A stretch of DNA of 64,000 nucleotides from Nonomuraea sp. NEAU-A123 (lineage in GTDB: Bacteria > Actinomycetota > Actinomycetes > Streptosporangiales > Streptosporangiaceae), in the NCBI RefSeq assembly GCF_018603905.1, contig NZ_JAHFZZ010000005.1:558001-622000 (forward strand), in the 5' to 3' direction. This document shows, one piece after another, positions 8,257-16,774 of the stretch; the first letter of the stretch is position 1; every line of letters begins with the position of its first letter. Position numbers and translations under genes: made by a program. Under the pieces are notes generated by a model, which was given only the letters and a program-made list of their open reading frames with translations, did not search any database and was not told where the DNA came from.

Positions 8257-9345
8257 TCATGCTCCGCCGCTGGTCGGCACGTACGTGTTGGTCCAGTCGT
8301 TCGCGGTGACGGTCATCACCTTGGAGAGCACGCCGAGCCCGTTGACGAAGCCCAGGGTCTTCGCCCAGATCGCGTCGTCCATCGCGGCGCTCGCCGGCCA
8401 GCCGGCGTGCTGGAGGCTGGCCTCGATCACCGGGACCGGGATGCCTGACATCTCCTTCGACGTGAGGTTCAGCAGGTCGGCGTCGTGGAGGTGGGTGTTC
8501 ATGTACGCGGTGGCCTCCTGGACCGCGCCGACGAACTTCTTGGCGATCTCGGGGTTCTTCTCGAGGTAGTCCTTGCGCACCACCACGAGCTCGCCGTATC
8601 CAGACTGCTCGGGCGACCACTCGGGGGCCCGCAGCGGGTCGGCGACAACGACGCCCTCCCCGGCGTGCTCGATGGACAGCGGCGTCGGTTCGGAGGTGAT
8701 GAACCAGTCGATCTGGCCGCTGTTGAGCGCGGCCTTGTTCGCGGCCGGGCTGGGCAGCGACACCCACTTCACCTTGGCGGGATCGACGCCGCGGGTCTTG
8801 AGGAACGTGCTTGCCTGGGCCTTGGTGTTGGCCGAGCTGGCGCCGCCGATGGAGGTGCCCAGCGCCTTGGCCACCTGCTCCACCGGGGTGGAGCCGGACA
8901 GCTTATTGGCATCGGCGAACTTCTTGCTGACGACGATGCCGAGCGGGTTGCCGAGGCCGTCCGCGGCGATGGCGACCTGCGGGAGGCCCTTGGCCAGGGC
9001 GGACAGGAAGCCGGTCGGGCTGGAGTTGAGGAACTGCACGGAGCCGGACTCGAGGGCGGCCGGGCCGGTCGAGGCGTTCGTCGAGACGAACGTGACCTTG
9101 AGCCCCTGCTTCTGGAAGTAGCCCTTGGCCTGCGCCACCCTCAGCGGCAGGTCGAAGATGCTCTCGCCGCTGCCGACCATGACCGCGGTCAGGCCGCCGC
9201 CCTGGGCGGACCCGGAGTCGCCGCACGCGGCCGTCAGCGCGGCGCCGAGGGCCAGGACGGTCGCGAGCGCGACGGCCCGTAAGCGCCCGCGGGTCACCGA
9301 TGTGCGGCTGCCGACGACGCCGCCGTCCGTGACGTGGTGTCCCAT
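8257..9345 (-). CDS. ABC transporter substrate-binding lipoprotein, NMT1/THI5-SsuA type
   Basis: A 362-aa lipoprotein with the lipobox LTAAC after a long n-region, then a periplasmic-binding fold of the NMT1/SsuA type (VMVGSGESIFDLPLRVA, QKQGLKVTFVST, GSVQFLNSS). The start is ATG 9345, supported by AGGAG six bases upstream. The reading frame stays open far upstream only because it runs into the decayed esterase, so a longer start is spurious. It pairs with the permease 31 bases downstream. Confidence 0.85.
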   Translation of the reverse strand: MGHHVTDGGVVGSRTSVTRGRLRAVALATVLALGAALTAACGDSGSAQGGGLTAVMVGSGESIFDLPLRVAQAKGYFQKQGLKVTFVSTNASTGPAALESGSVQFLNSSPTGFLSALAKGLPQVAIAADGLGNPLGIVVSKKFADANKLSGSTPVEQVAKALGTSIGGASSANTKAQASTFLKTRGVDPAKVKWVSLPSPAANKAALNSGQIDWFITSEPTPLSIEHAGEGVVVADPLRAPEWSPEQSGYGELVVVRKDYLEKNPEIAKKFVGAVQEATAYMNTHLHDADLLNLTSKEMSGIPVPVIEASLQHAGWPASAAMDDAIWAKTLGFVNGLGVLSKVMTVTANDWTNTYVPTSGGA

Positions 9346-9356
9346 GTCATCTCCTG

Positions 9357-10542
9357 TCACCATGCTTCCTCCGTACCGAAGAAGCGCTTCCAGAACTTGA
9401 GCCGGGCGGGATCCGCGGCGGTCGTCGCCGGTCCACTCGGCACCGCCGCCGTCCGGATCGCCGTCGAGGTTGCCGAACACGAACTCGATCTCCGAGCCGT
9501 GTGAGGCCCGCCGGGGATTCTGGCCCCGCGCCGGCGAGGCGTGAGTCCAGAAGTAGGTGTAGACAGGGCGGCGGACCTGCCTGGTCCAGTCCGCCGCCCA
9601 GAGGAAGGTGGAGACGCGGGCGTTGTCGCGCACCGACGCGCAGTGCGCCCGGGCCGCCTCGTCGTCCGTGCCCGCCGGATACAGCCGCAGGAACTCCCCG
9701 GCCAGCGCGCCGAACCTGCGCCGCGCCGCGGCGACGTAGTCGTCCAGGGTCACGTGGACCGGGGGCATGCCCGGCCGCCAGGTCTTCGTCCGAGCCGCGC
9801 GGTAGGCGGTGAACATGCTCTCGGGGACCGCGCCACTCTCGTCGAGGTTGCTGCCCGCGATGTAGCGGACGGCGTTCTGCAGCCCCTTGGCGTACGTTTC
9901 CTCGTAGCCTGCGGGGATCACCCGGCCGTCCACGACCGGGCGGAACAGCGGAGGCTTGGCCGGGCCGCCGGTCTCGACCGCGGCGTCCACGGCGTCGTCC
10001 CCGTCCACCAGCCGCTGCCAGGGCAGCGACCGCAGCAGGGCCGGCGACGGCGCGCCGCGTTCCCGGGCGTATCGGGCGCCCGCGAGTTCGGCGTCGGGCT
10101 CCGGCGGACTGCCCGGCGATCGTCACCCGGCCGGGATCGCCGCCGAAGCCGGAGATGTTGCGCCGTACCCACCCCAGGACCGCGACGCAGTCGAGCAGTC
10201 CGTAGTTGCCCGAGGCGCGGTGCTCGGACTCCGCGCTCAGCTCGGGTGTGGCCAGGAATCCGAGGGCGCCCAGCCGGTAGTTGAAGGTGATCACGACCAG
10301 CAGTCCTCGCTCATCGCCAGGCCGACGCCGGTCGCCTCGCCGTTCGGTGCCTGCGGGCACATCGGGCCGAAGGTCTCGGCCCGGCGTACCCCGGGCCAGG
10401 GCGGCGCCGGCCACGGCGATCTCCACCGCGACTGCCCGACCGGGGGAGCGGCGTAGGGCACGCCCAGGAAGACGGTGACCGAGGGGTCCCGCCCCGGTAC
10501 ACCCTCCACCAGCCCCGACTCGGTGTGCACTGGGTGGCGCAT
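9357..10542 (-). pseudogene. Type B carboxylesterase, multiply deleted and frameshifted
   Basis: Pieces of one carboxylesterase (COesterase family) lie in different frames. The start (FLGVPYAAPPVGQSRW ... MSEDC, frame ending at 10291) jumps near 10300 into VVITFNYRLGALGFL and GDPGRVTIAGQSAG, which carries the nucleophile serine. A second break just after GQSAG resumes as ELAGARYARERG ... YIAGSNLDESG. A third break near 9440-9480 restores the natural end ADPARLKFWKRFFGTEE followed by a stop at 9357-9359. The HGGG oxyanion segment and a block after the nucleophile are missing. About 395 codons remain of the usual ~500. The gene is dead. It sits between the GntR gene and the lipoprotein gene. 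Confidence 0.8.
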
Positions 10543-10578
10543 GGGGGTTTGTCCTTCCTGGTCGTGCGACGCGACCTG

Positions 10579-11256
10579 TCAATCGGCCGTCCGCAGCAGC
10601 AGCGCCCGCCGGGCGGAGGCGACGTGGTGGCGCATCGCGGCCACCGCCGCGTCCGGGTTGCGGGTGACGATGGCCAGCAGGATCGCCTGGTGCTCCTCCA
10701 GCGACCCGCTCCTCGGGTGCTGCGCGGACAGGTTGCGGTACTGGCGCATGACCAGCGGGTAGAGCAGGGTTTCGTAGGCCCGGGCCAGGGTGTGCTGGTG
10801 GGCGGCCGCCTTCACCTGCTGATGGAATTCGCGGTTGCCCCGCGAGTACCCGGCCTGGTCCCCGCGCCGCTTGCAGTCCTCCATCGCCTCCAGCGTGCCG
10901 CGCAGCTCGTGGATCTCCTCCTCGGTGGCCCGCTCCGCGGCCTTGCCCGCCAGAGCCGACTCCAGCACCTCGCGGGCCTCCAGGATGTCCAGCGCTTCCT
11001 CGGCCGAGAAGCTGCGCGTACGCACCCCGCGGTTGACCTCGCTGGTGACGTAACCCTCCTGGGTCAGCCGGACCAGCACCGACCGCATGGTGCTGCGCGA
11101 GACGTTGAACATCGTGGTCAGCTCCGCCTCGGTGAGCCGGGTGCCCGGCGCGAGGCTGCCCGACAGCAGCAGCGAGCGGAGCCCTTCGTACGCCTGGTTG
11201 TGCCGGGTCTGCGAGGTCTTGTCGGGTTCCACGACGTGGTCGCTGACATCCATCAT
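10579..11256 (-). CDS. GntR family regulator, FCD subfamily
   Basis: A 225-aa regulator. Residues ~15-80 are the winged helix-turn-helix (LTEAELTTMFNVSRSTMR), and the rest is the all-helical FCD effector domain with metal/ligand histidines (NREFHQQV, RHHVASARRA). Such proteins usually bind small organic acids. It lies inside the minus-strand catabolic operon and is the natural candidate to bind the paired GATTGTCC-type operators at 20113-20193, but that link is inferred. The ATG at 11256 follows an AGG five bases away. A GTG at 11262 is also possible. Confidence 0.85.
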   Translation of the reverse strand: MMDVSDHVVEPDKTSQTRHNQAYEGLRSLLLSGSLAPGTRLTEAELTTMFNVSRSTMRSVLVRLTQEGYVTSEVNRGVRTRSFSAEEALDILEAREVLESALAGKAAERATEEEIHELRGTLEAMEDCKRRGDQAGYSRGNREFHQQVKAAAHQHTLARAYETLLYPLVMRQYRNLSAQHPRSGSLEEHQAILLAIVTRNPDAAVAAMRHHVASARRALLLRTAD

Positions 11257-11310
11257 GATCACCTGTGTCCCAGAAGAGAGATGACGACTGATCCGGGAGT
11301 ATGTCCGAGC

Positions 11311-12180
11311 TCAACCCGTCCCGCTGACTTCGACCTGCGCCAGGGCCGGATACAGTCGCCGCGCCGTACCTGCGAAGATCTCCTCCCGGTCCCCATCGGG
11401 CAGGTGCGCGAGGACCTCCTCGGCGAGCAGCAGCAGCTCCGGCAGCGACTGCTCCGCGGCCGGGCAGTTCGACCCCCAGGCGATCCGGCCGGCGCCGAAC
11501 GCCTCGATCACCGGCTCCAGGAAGCCCGCGGCCTCCTTGCCGGCCTCCCGCAGCCGCTCCAGGTTGCGGTGGGTGAGCTTGAGGTACAGGCCCGGGTGCC
11601 GGGCGAGCTCGGCCACCTCGCCGCTGGCGTCGGCGGGTGAGGCGGCGATGCCGGGGTAGCCGATGTGGTCGAGGAGCACCCGCACGCCGGGGAACCTCTC
11701 CAGCACCTCCCGTAACTGCTTGGTGGCCGGCCCGAGACGCATCTGCAGGCAGACGGGAACGTCCAGTTCCCCGGCCTTCTCCCAGAACGCGAACGTCTCG
11801 GGCGCGGCGAACCATTCGCCCTGGACGGGCACGGTGCTCCCGTGGGTGAACAGCCGCACCCCGGCCAGGCCGCCGTCGATCGCCTCCGCCAGGCGGGTGG
11901 CGGCGTCCGGTCGCAGGGGGTCGAAGGTGCCCACCGCCACGAAGCGATCGGGCCGCTGCCGGGCGCTGTCCAGGACGTAGGAGTTGTCGTAACCGTACGC
12001 CGTGGTGGCCTGCACCAGCACGGCCTGCCGGATGCCCGTCTCGTCCATCCGGTCCGCCATTCCGTGGGCGGTGACCGGCCGGGATTCGGCCCATTCCGAC
12101 TGTTTGCCGCCGATCGGCGAGCGCGGGTAGCTGGTCAGGTCGTCCGAGATGATGTGGCAGTGCGTGTCGACCGCGTCCAC
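11311..12180 (-). CDS. Amidohydrolase family (Amidohydro_2) TIM-barrel hydrolase
   Basis: A 289-aa cytoplasmic protein related to 2-pyrone-4,6-dicarboxylate lactonase and other COG3618 hydrolases. It has the N-terminal metal-site motif DTHCHI, mid-barrel His in LLDHIGYPG, and a C-terminal AWGSNCPAAE where classical members have GSDxP, so the usual catalytic Asp is Asn here. The family hydrolyses lactones or amides, or decarboxylates aromatic acids. Its position in an operon with LigJ-like and decarboxylase-like genes favours a pathway intermediate such as a pyrone or lactone. The exact reaction is open. Confidence 0.7.
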   Translation of the reverse strand: MDAVDTHCHIISDDLTSYPRSPIGGKQSEWAESRPVTAHGMADRMDETGIRQAVLVQATTAYGYDNSYVLDSARQRPDRFVAVGTFDPLRPDAATRLAEAIDGGLAGVRLFTHGSTVPVQGEWFAAPETFAFWEKAGELDVPVCLQMRLGPATKQLREVLERFPGVRVLLDHIGYPGIAASPADASGEVAELARHPGLYLKLTHRNLERLREAGKEAAGFLEPVIEAFGAGRIAWGSNCPAAEQSLPELLLLAEEVLAHLPDGDREEIFAGTARRLYPALAQVEVSGTG

Positions 12181-12214
12181 GTTCCAGCTCCTTTGCGTTG
12201 TTCCATGGGGACGC

Positions 12215-13195
12215 TCAGGCGTCCGGGTAGCGGCCCGCCGCGAACAGCTCGGGGAAGTCCGGGCCGAGCAGGCCCTGGTCCCGGGAGTACCGCACGAGCG
12301 CGCGCAGGCTCGGCTCGTTAGCCGCGATGCCGTAGGGGACGGGGTCGCCGCCGATCTGCCGCGCCTGGCGGGCGAACCGCGCGAGCCCGGACCAGCCGGG
12401 GTCGGTGGCGAGGTACCGGCGCTTGCTGTCGACCAGCGCCGCGTACAGAGCCGTCGGCAGGTCGGGGTCGCGTTCGACCAGCTCGGAGCGGATCGAGATC
12501 ACCGAGTGGAGGGGATAGATCCCGGTACGCAGATACCAGTCGGCGCTGAGCACCTCGGTGTCGGCGAAGAGCGGATAGGGGCCTTCGGCGCCGCTGTCCT
12601 CGTCGAGGGCCGGAGTGCCGGCCGCGGTCCAGTTCGCCCGGGGCGGGCCCGCCCGCCCGGTGCCGGCGTTGCCGGTGAGCGCGGCGTCCAGCTCCCCGGT
12701 GCGCAGGAGTTCGCCCAGGGAGCGGCCGTCGGTGATCCGCTCGACGTTCGCGGGGGCGCGGCCCTCGATGTGGTCGTCGTCGTCCACCACCCATGTGATC
12801 TTCTCGTGGGCGACGCCGTACTCCTCGGCCAGCATGCCGCGCACCCACACGCCGGTGCTCACCGAGTACGCGCGCACCCCGACCCGCCGTCCCTCCAGGT
12901 CCTGCGGCACCCGGATGCCCGAGCGCGCGGCGCACTGGATGTCCTCGTGGTGGAAGCGCCGGTTGAGGAACACCGGGATCCCGGTGATCGGCACTCCCTC
13001 CTGGAGCGCCATCAGGTAGGACACCGGCGCCAGCTCGCACACGTCGAACTCGAGGTCGCGGATCATCCGCCGGTAGGCGGCGATGATCGGCCTGACCGCC
13101 ACCGGCTCGACCCGGTAGCCGTCCACCTCGACGTCGCCGTCCAGCAGCGCCTGCCCTTGCGGGTAGTCCCCGAGGGCCACCGAGAGCTTCTCCAT
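12215..13195 (-). CDS. 4,5-dihydroxyphthalate decarboxylase-like protein (first of three)
   Basis: A 326-aa protein with a periplasmic-binding-like fold, as in Pht5-type decarboxylases (SVALGDYPQGQALLDG, MIRDLEFDVCELAPVSYL, RRVGVRAYSVSTGVWVRG). No signal peptide is visible, so it acts in the cytoplasm. I start at ATG 13195, which aligns with the third copy and has GGAAGG upstream. ATG 13231 is an alternative, with a G-run upstream. It may decarboxylate an aromatic or heteroaromatic diacid, but binding-only members of this fold exist. Its neighbour is a divergent paralogue. Confidence 0.75.
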   Translation of the reverse strand: MEKLSVALGDYPQGQALLDGDVEVDGYRVEPVAVRPIIAAYRRMIRDLEFDVCELAPVSYLMALQEGVPITGIPVFLNRRFHHEDIQCAARSGIRVPQDLEGRRVGVRAYSVSTGVWVRGMLAEEYGVAHEKITWVVDDDDHIEGRAPANVERITDGRSLGELLRTGELDAALTGNAGTGRAGPPRANWTAAGTPALDEDSGAEGPYPLFADTEVLSADWYLRTGIYPLHSVISIRSELVERDPDLPTALYAALVDSKRRYLATDPGWSGLARFARQARQIGGDPVPYGIAANEPSLRALVRYSRDQGLLGPDFPELFAAGRYPDA

Positions 13196-13234
13196 TCCCT
13201 GCCTTCCCGATCCGAGCGTTGTGTATGTCATGGG

Positions 13235-14113
13235 TCAGCCCCCCAGGCGTGACGGCGGGACCCCGAGGGCCGCGCAGGAGCGCGCGACCAGTTCGTCGAA
13301 GTCCACCGGCCGCGGCAGCGCGTCCTGCTCCAGCGCGTACGCCGCCACCTGCGTCACCGGGCCGCGCAGCGCCTCGAAACCCACCGGGTTCAGGTCCACC
13401 GGGCCGCCCGAGGGGGAGGCGGCGAGCAGGTCCCGCATCGCGTCGTACGCCGCGCAGACGGCGGCCGAGTGCTCGCGCGCGGCCTGCTCGCCGACGCCCA
13501 CGACATGGTTGACCGGGACGAATCCCTTGTCCTCGGACCAGGCGGCGGCCACCCGCGCGGGGTCGGCGATGGCGGTGCGGACGCGGTCGTCCGACGGCAG
13601 TTCGTTGCCCATGATCCCGAAGTCGAGGCGGCCTTCGAGGAAGTCCGCCTGCAGGCGGGCCCCCTCCGGCGCGCGGCGCACCCACGCCGGGTCGTGCTGC
13701 CCGTCCACGTGTCCGCCCTCGTACACCACCCAGTCGACCTCGCGCAGGTCGACCCCGTACTGCTCGGCGAGGAAGCCGCGCACCCAGACGCCGGTGGTCT
13801 GGCTCCACGAGCGGATGCCCACGCTGCGGCCTTCGATTTCCGCGACGGTCAGGTCGCCGCAGGTCACCAGGGTCTGGTGCTGGAAGCGGCCGAGCGTGGT
13901 GACCGGGAGCAGGACCAGCGGCCTGTCGTGGGCCACGGCCTGCAGCAGCGTCACGATCGGCAGCTCGCAGAGGTCCGCCGACGACTCGGCGATCATGCCG
14001 CGCGCGGCCCTGTTCACCGGGCGCACGTCGAGCCGCTCCACCTCCGTGCCGGTCTCGCGGACGGCCGACTCCGCGGCGGCCGCGAGATCGTCGCGGCCCA
14101 GAACCACCTTCAC
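13235..14113 (-). CDS. 4,5-dihydroxyphthalate decarboxylase-like protein (second, divergent)
   Basis: A 292-aa paralogue of the preceding-fold family: SADLCELPIVTLLQAV and RSVGIRSWSQTTGVWVRG match the conserved CELA and GVR-TGVWVRG segments. It lacks the usual N-terminal GDY-TR-L-DG signature, which has decayed to LGRDDLAAAAES. The GTG at 14113 is favoured by AAGGAGGAG seven bases upstream. An upstream GTG at 14170 would add 19 residues without similarity. Together with its neighbour it may form a heteromer, or it may be a degenerating copy. This is inference. Confidence 0.7.
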   Translation of the reverse strand: MKVVLGRDDLAAAAESAVRETGTEVERLDVRPVNRAARGMIAESSADLCELPIVTLLQAVAHDRPLVLLPVTTLGRFQHQTLVTCGDLTVAEIEGRSVGIRSWSQTTGVWVRGFLAEQYGVDLREVDWVVYEGGHVDGQHDPAWVRRAPEGARLQADFLEGRLDFGIMGNELPSDDRVRTAIADPARVAAAWSEDKGFVPVNHVVGVGEQAAREHSAAVCAAYDAMRDLLAASPSGGPVDLNPVGFEALRGPVTQVAAYALEQDALPRPVDFDELVARSCAALGVPPSRLGG

Positions 14114-14166
14114 TCGCGCTCCTCCTTGATGGGCGTGGGCCGCCGCACCGCACCCGGGTCCGCCGG

Positions 14167-15120
14167 TCACCGGTGGGACCGCTCGTGGTGCCGGCGCAGC
14201 AGGTCGATGCCGTAGTCATTGCCGTTGGGCGTACGGATCACGGTGTGGATGTGCCGGCGCGACGGCGTGTCGTTGTCGAACATCACACCGGCCTGGTGCT
14301 CGAACTCGATGAGGATCACCGGGCTGTGGACGCGGTAGTAGAAGACCCCTTCGGGGCCCGGGTCGCCGATCCAGGCGAAGTAGGTCTCCGCCTCGTGGGC
14401 GCGGACCTCGTCCATCCGGACCCGGGCGTGATCCTCCCGGGCCCGGTTCACGTACAGGCCGATCAGGTCGGCGGCGGTCTCGCGCTGCGGCTCGGTGAGC
14501 TCGCCCAGCGGCAGGCCCGCGTAGTTCAGCTCGACGTTGTCGCGGAAGGCGCCGGTGAACAGGTCGGGCGGCAGCTCCTCCGCGATCACCGCGAGCTTCC
14601 GCTGCTCGTCGGTCAGGCTGGTGAACAGTCGGTGGCCGACGGCCTCCTCGCGGCGGAAGGCGCTGGTTCCGGCGTACTTGCCGGACTCGGCGATCACCGG
14701 CTCGGCGCCGAGGAAGGTCGGCGTGAGCGTCATCTGGTCGCCGACGAAGACGTAGCTGACGTTGACGTGGTGGCCGTCGAGCTGCCAGCCCCACGCGCCC
14801 TGCTCGGGCGATCCGTAGACGCTGAGCCAGTAGAGCCACTCGTTGAGCAGGTTCTGTTCGCCGCGCAGCTCGCCGATGGTCAGGTTGAGGTGCATCAGGT
14901 CGATGACCTGCGTGTATCCGTACGCGCTGAGGCCGGCGCGGTATGTCGCCAATGCCAGTTCGCATACGTCGAACTCCCGGTCCCGCACCATGCGGGCGAA
15001 GGCGGGGTACAGCGGAGCGGAACTCGCGAAACGGCAGTCCACCCCCGGAACGGTGAGCGTCCCGTCCTTGAGCGGACGCGTGTGCGGGTAGTCGCCCAGC
15101 AGGACCGTCAGCGTGGCCAT
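14167..15120 (-). CDS. Chimeric protein: decarboxylase-like N-terminus joined to DUF3500 C-terminus
   Basis: A 317-aa product with two unrelated parts. Residues 1-~62 are clearly the start of a 4,5-dihydroxyphthalate decarboxylase-like protein (LTVLLGDYPHTRPLKDG, ARMVRDREFDVCELALATY). From ~64 on it is a DUF3500 protein (GWQLDGHHVNVSYVFVGDQ, HSPVILIEFEHQAG, HIHTVIRTPNGNDYG). DUF3500 proteins usually have ~380-400 residues, so the N-terminal third of that family is missing here. The junction lies near 14935. It looks like an in-frame deletion that fused two adjacent genes. The ATG is one base after the TGA of the upstream TPP gene. Function unknown. Confidence 0.75.
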   Translation of the reverse strand: MATLTVLLGDYPHTRPLKDGTLTVPGVDCRFASSAPLYPAFARMVRDREFDVCELALATYRAGLSAYGYTQVIDLMHLNLTIGELRGEQNLLNEWLYWLSVYGSPEQGAWGWQLDGHHVNVSYVFVGDQMTLTPTFLGAEPVIAESGKYAGTSAFRREEAVGHRLFTSLTDEQRKLAVIAEELPPDLFTGAFRDNVELNYAGLPLGELTEPQRETAADLIGLYVNRAREDHARVRMDEVRAHEAETYFAWIGDPGPEGVFYYRVHSPVILIEFEHQAGVMFDNDTPSRRHIHTVIRTPNGNDYGIDLLRRHHERSHR

Positions 15121-15121
15121 C

Positions 15122-16774
15122 TCATACGTCCTCACCGTGCAGGAGCCGGCGGTAGGGGATGCTGACGATGTTCCGGGTGATCCGGACGTCGATCACGGTG
15201 GGGCGGGGGGCGCGCACGTACTCCGCGAGGGCGGCGCGCAACTGGTCCGCGGTCCGGACCGTTGCCCCGCCGCCGCCGAGCGCCACCGCGACCGGGCCCA
15301 GCTCCGGCGTGGGGATCACCGCGAGCTCCGGGTCCAGACCGGCGGCCCCGGCCTTGTGGTACTCGGCTCCCAGACCTTCGTCGTTCATCACGACGATCAG
15401 GATCGGGATGTCGTACCGGCAGGCCGTCTCGAATTCCGGCAGGTGCATCAGGAAGCTGGCGTCGCCCTCGACCACGAAGGCGGGCCTGTTGCCGTTGGCC
15501 ACGATCGACCCGATGGTCAGCAGCGGGGCCTGGCCGATGGCACCGAACATGCCGTAGTTCGACAGGACCTCGCGGGAGCGCTGGAAGAGCATGGTGCCGA
15601 AGTCGGTCTGGTGGCCGCTGCCCAGGACCAGGCCGATCTCGCCGGGGATCTCCTCGTCCAGGACGTGGATCACCTCGCGCGGGTCGAGGAGGCCCGGCTC
15701 GCCGTGGAACTCCGCGGGGGTCGCCAGTGGGGCGGTCAGCCGGTGCAGCACCTCGGTGGTGTGGAAGCCCTCCAGAGCGACCGACCGGCTCTCCAGCGCC
15801 CGGGTCAGCTCGGTGAGGGCGGTGACCGCGTCGGCCCTGATGTAGGAGTCGGCCACCGCGCCGTTCCCCATGACGATGTGCGGAGCCGTGTCGATCTGGA
15901 TGTAGCGGGCGTCCGGGAACAGGTAGCCGTGCTCGATCGTGTAGTGGTTCAGGCTGGCGCCCACCGCGATCACGCAGTCGGCCTCCTGCAGCAGCTCCAT
16001 CGCCGTCTTGTCGCCGTACAGGCCGGCGATGCCCACGTGGTAGTCCGTGCTGCCGCACAGCCAGTTCTTGGCCTGCAAGGTGGTGGCCAGCAGGGCGCCG
16101 GTCCGCCCCTGCAGGCGCAGGATCTGCTCCCCGGCTTCCGCGCGCCGCGCCCCTCGGCCGGCGATGATGACCACGCGCTTGCTCGCGCGGATGATGTCGC
16201 AGGCCGCCTCGATCGCCGCCGGGTCGGGCAGCGAGCGCCCGCGCGGGATGAGGTCGGTGGAGGGAACGTACTGGTCGCCGTCCTCGCACTCCTGCTTCTG
16301 GACGTCGATCGGCGCGCTGAGCATGATCGGCCGGGACTCGGTGCGCGAGAGGTAGAAGGCCCGTTGTACGGCCTCCTCCGCCAGGTCGGCCCGGGACACG
16401 TGGACGAAGCCGCACTCGATCGCGGCGGCGAACCGCCGCTGGTCCAGGTACTGCACGGCGCCCTGGTCGCCCCAGGCCGTCTCGCCGCAGAAGGCGACCA
16501 GCGGGGTGCGCGCCCGGCTGGCCACGATCATCGAGGTGGCGAGCTGGGCGACGCCCGGCCCGCTGGTCGTGGTCACGACGCCCGGCCGCCCGGCCGTCCG
16601 CGCCCACCCGTCGGCCATGCCCAGGCCGGAGCCCTCGTGCCGCACCTCGTACAGCCGCACGCCGCGCCGGGCGAGGGCGTTCATCCAGTGCATGTTGGCG
16701 TCGCCCATCATGCCGAAGACGTCGCTCGTGCCCTCCGCGACGAACGCCTGGGCGAGTAGCTCGTAAACCTTCAC
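15122..16774 (-). CDS. Thiamine pyrophosphate-dependent enzyme (acetolactate synthase/decarboxylase family)
   Basis: A 550-aa enzyme with the three-domain layout of ALS/benzoylformate decarboxylase proteins. It has the N-terminal catalytic Glu in RHEGSGLGMADGWAR, a central Rossmann-like domain (RVVIIAGRGARRAEAG), and the C-terminal TPP site GDASFLMHLPEF with MNDEGLGAE providing the Mg-binding end of the GDG-N motif. It probably decarboxylates or ligates a 2-oxo acid. The GTG start overlaps the stop of the hydratase gene (GTGA at 16771-16774), so translation is coupled. Placement beside an aldolase and hydratase suggests processing of a 2-oxo acid from ring cleavage. Confidence 0.85.
   Translation of the reverse strand: MKVYELLAQAFVAEGTSDVFGMMGDANMHWMNALARRGVRLYEVRHEGSGLGMADGWARTAGRPGVVTTTSGPGVAQLATSMIVASRARTPLVAFCGETAWGDQGAVQYLDQRRFAAAIECGFVHVSRADLAEEAVQRAFYLSRTESRPIMLSAPIDVQKQECEDGDQYVPSTDLIPRGRSLPDPAAIEAACDIIRASKRVVIIAGRGARRAEAGEQILRLQGRTGALLATTLQAKNWLCGSTDYHVGIAGLYGDKTAMELLQEADCVIAVGASLNHYTIEHGYLFPDARYIQIDTAPHIVMGNGAVADSYIRADAVTALTELTRALESRSVALEGFHTTEVLHRLTAPLATPAEFHGEPGLLDPREVIHVLDEEIPGEIGLVLGSGHQTDFGTMLFQRSREVLSNYGMFGAIGQAPLLTIGSIVANGNRPAFVVEGDASFLMHLPEFETACRYDIPILIVVMNDEGLGAEYHKAGAAGLDPELAVIPTPELGPVAVALGGGGATVRTADQLRAALAEYVRAPRPTVIDVRITRNIVSIPYRRLLHGEDV

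Noticed and set aside
8257..10008. A 583-aa frame joining esterase-like and substrate-binding-like sequences
   Set aside because: The first part is the out-of-frame decayed esterase. The binding protein has its own start, ribosome site and lipobox at 9345.
12215..14113. Treating the Pht5-like proteins as ABC transporter binding proteins for the split importer
   Set aside because: They lack signal peptides and lipoboxes, and a proper lipoprotein is present at 8257-9345.
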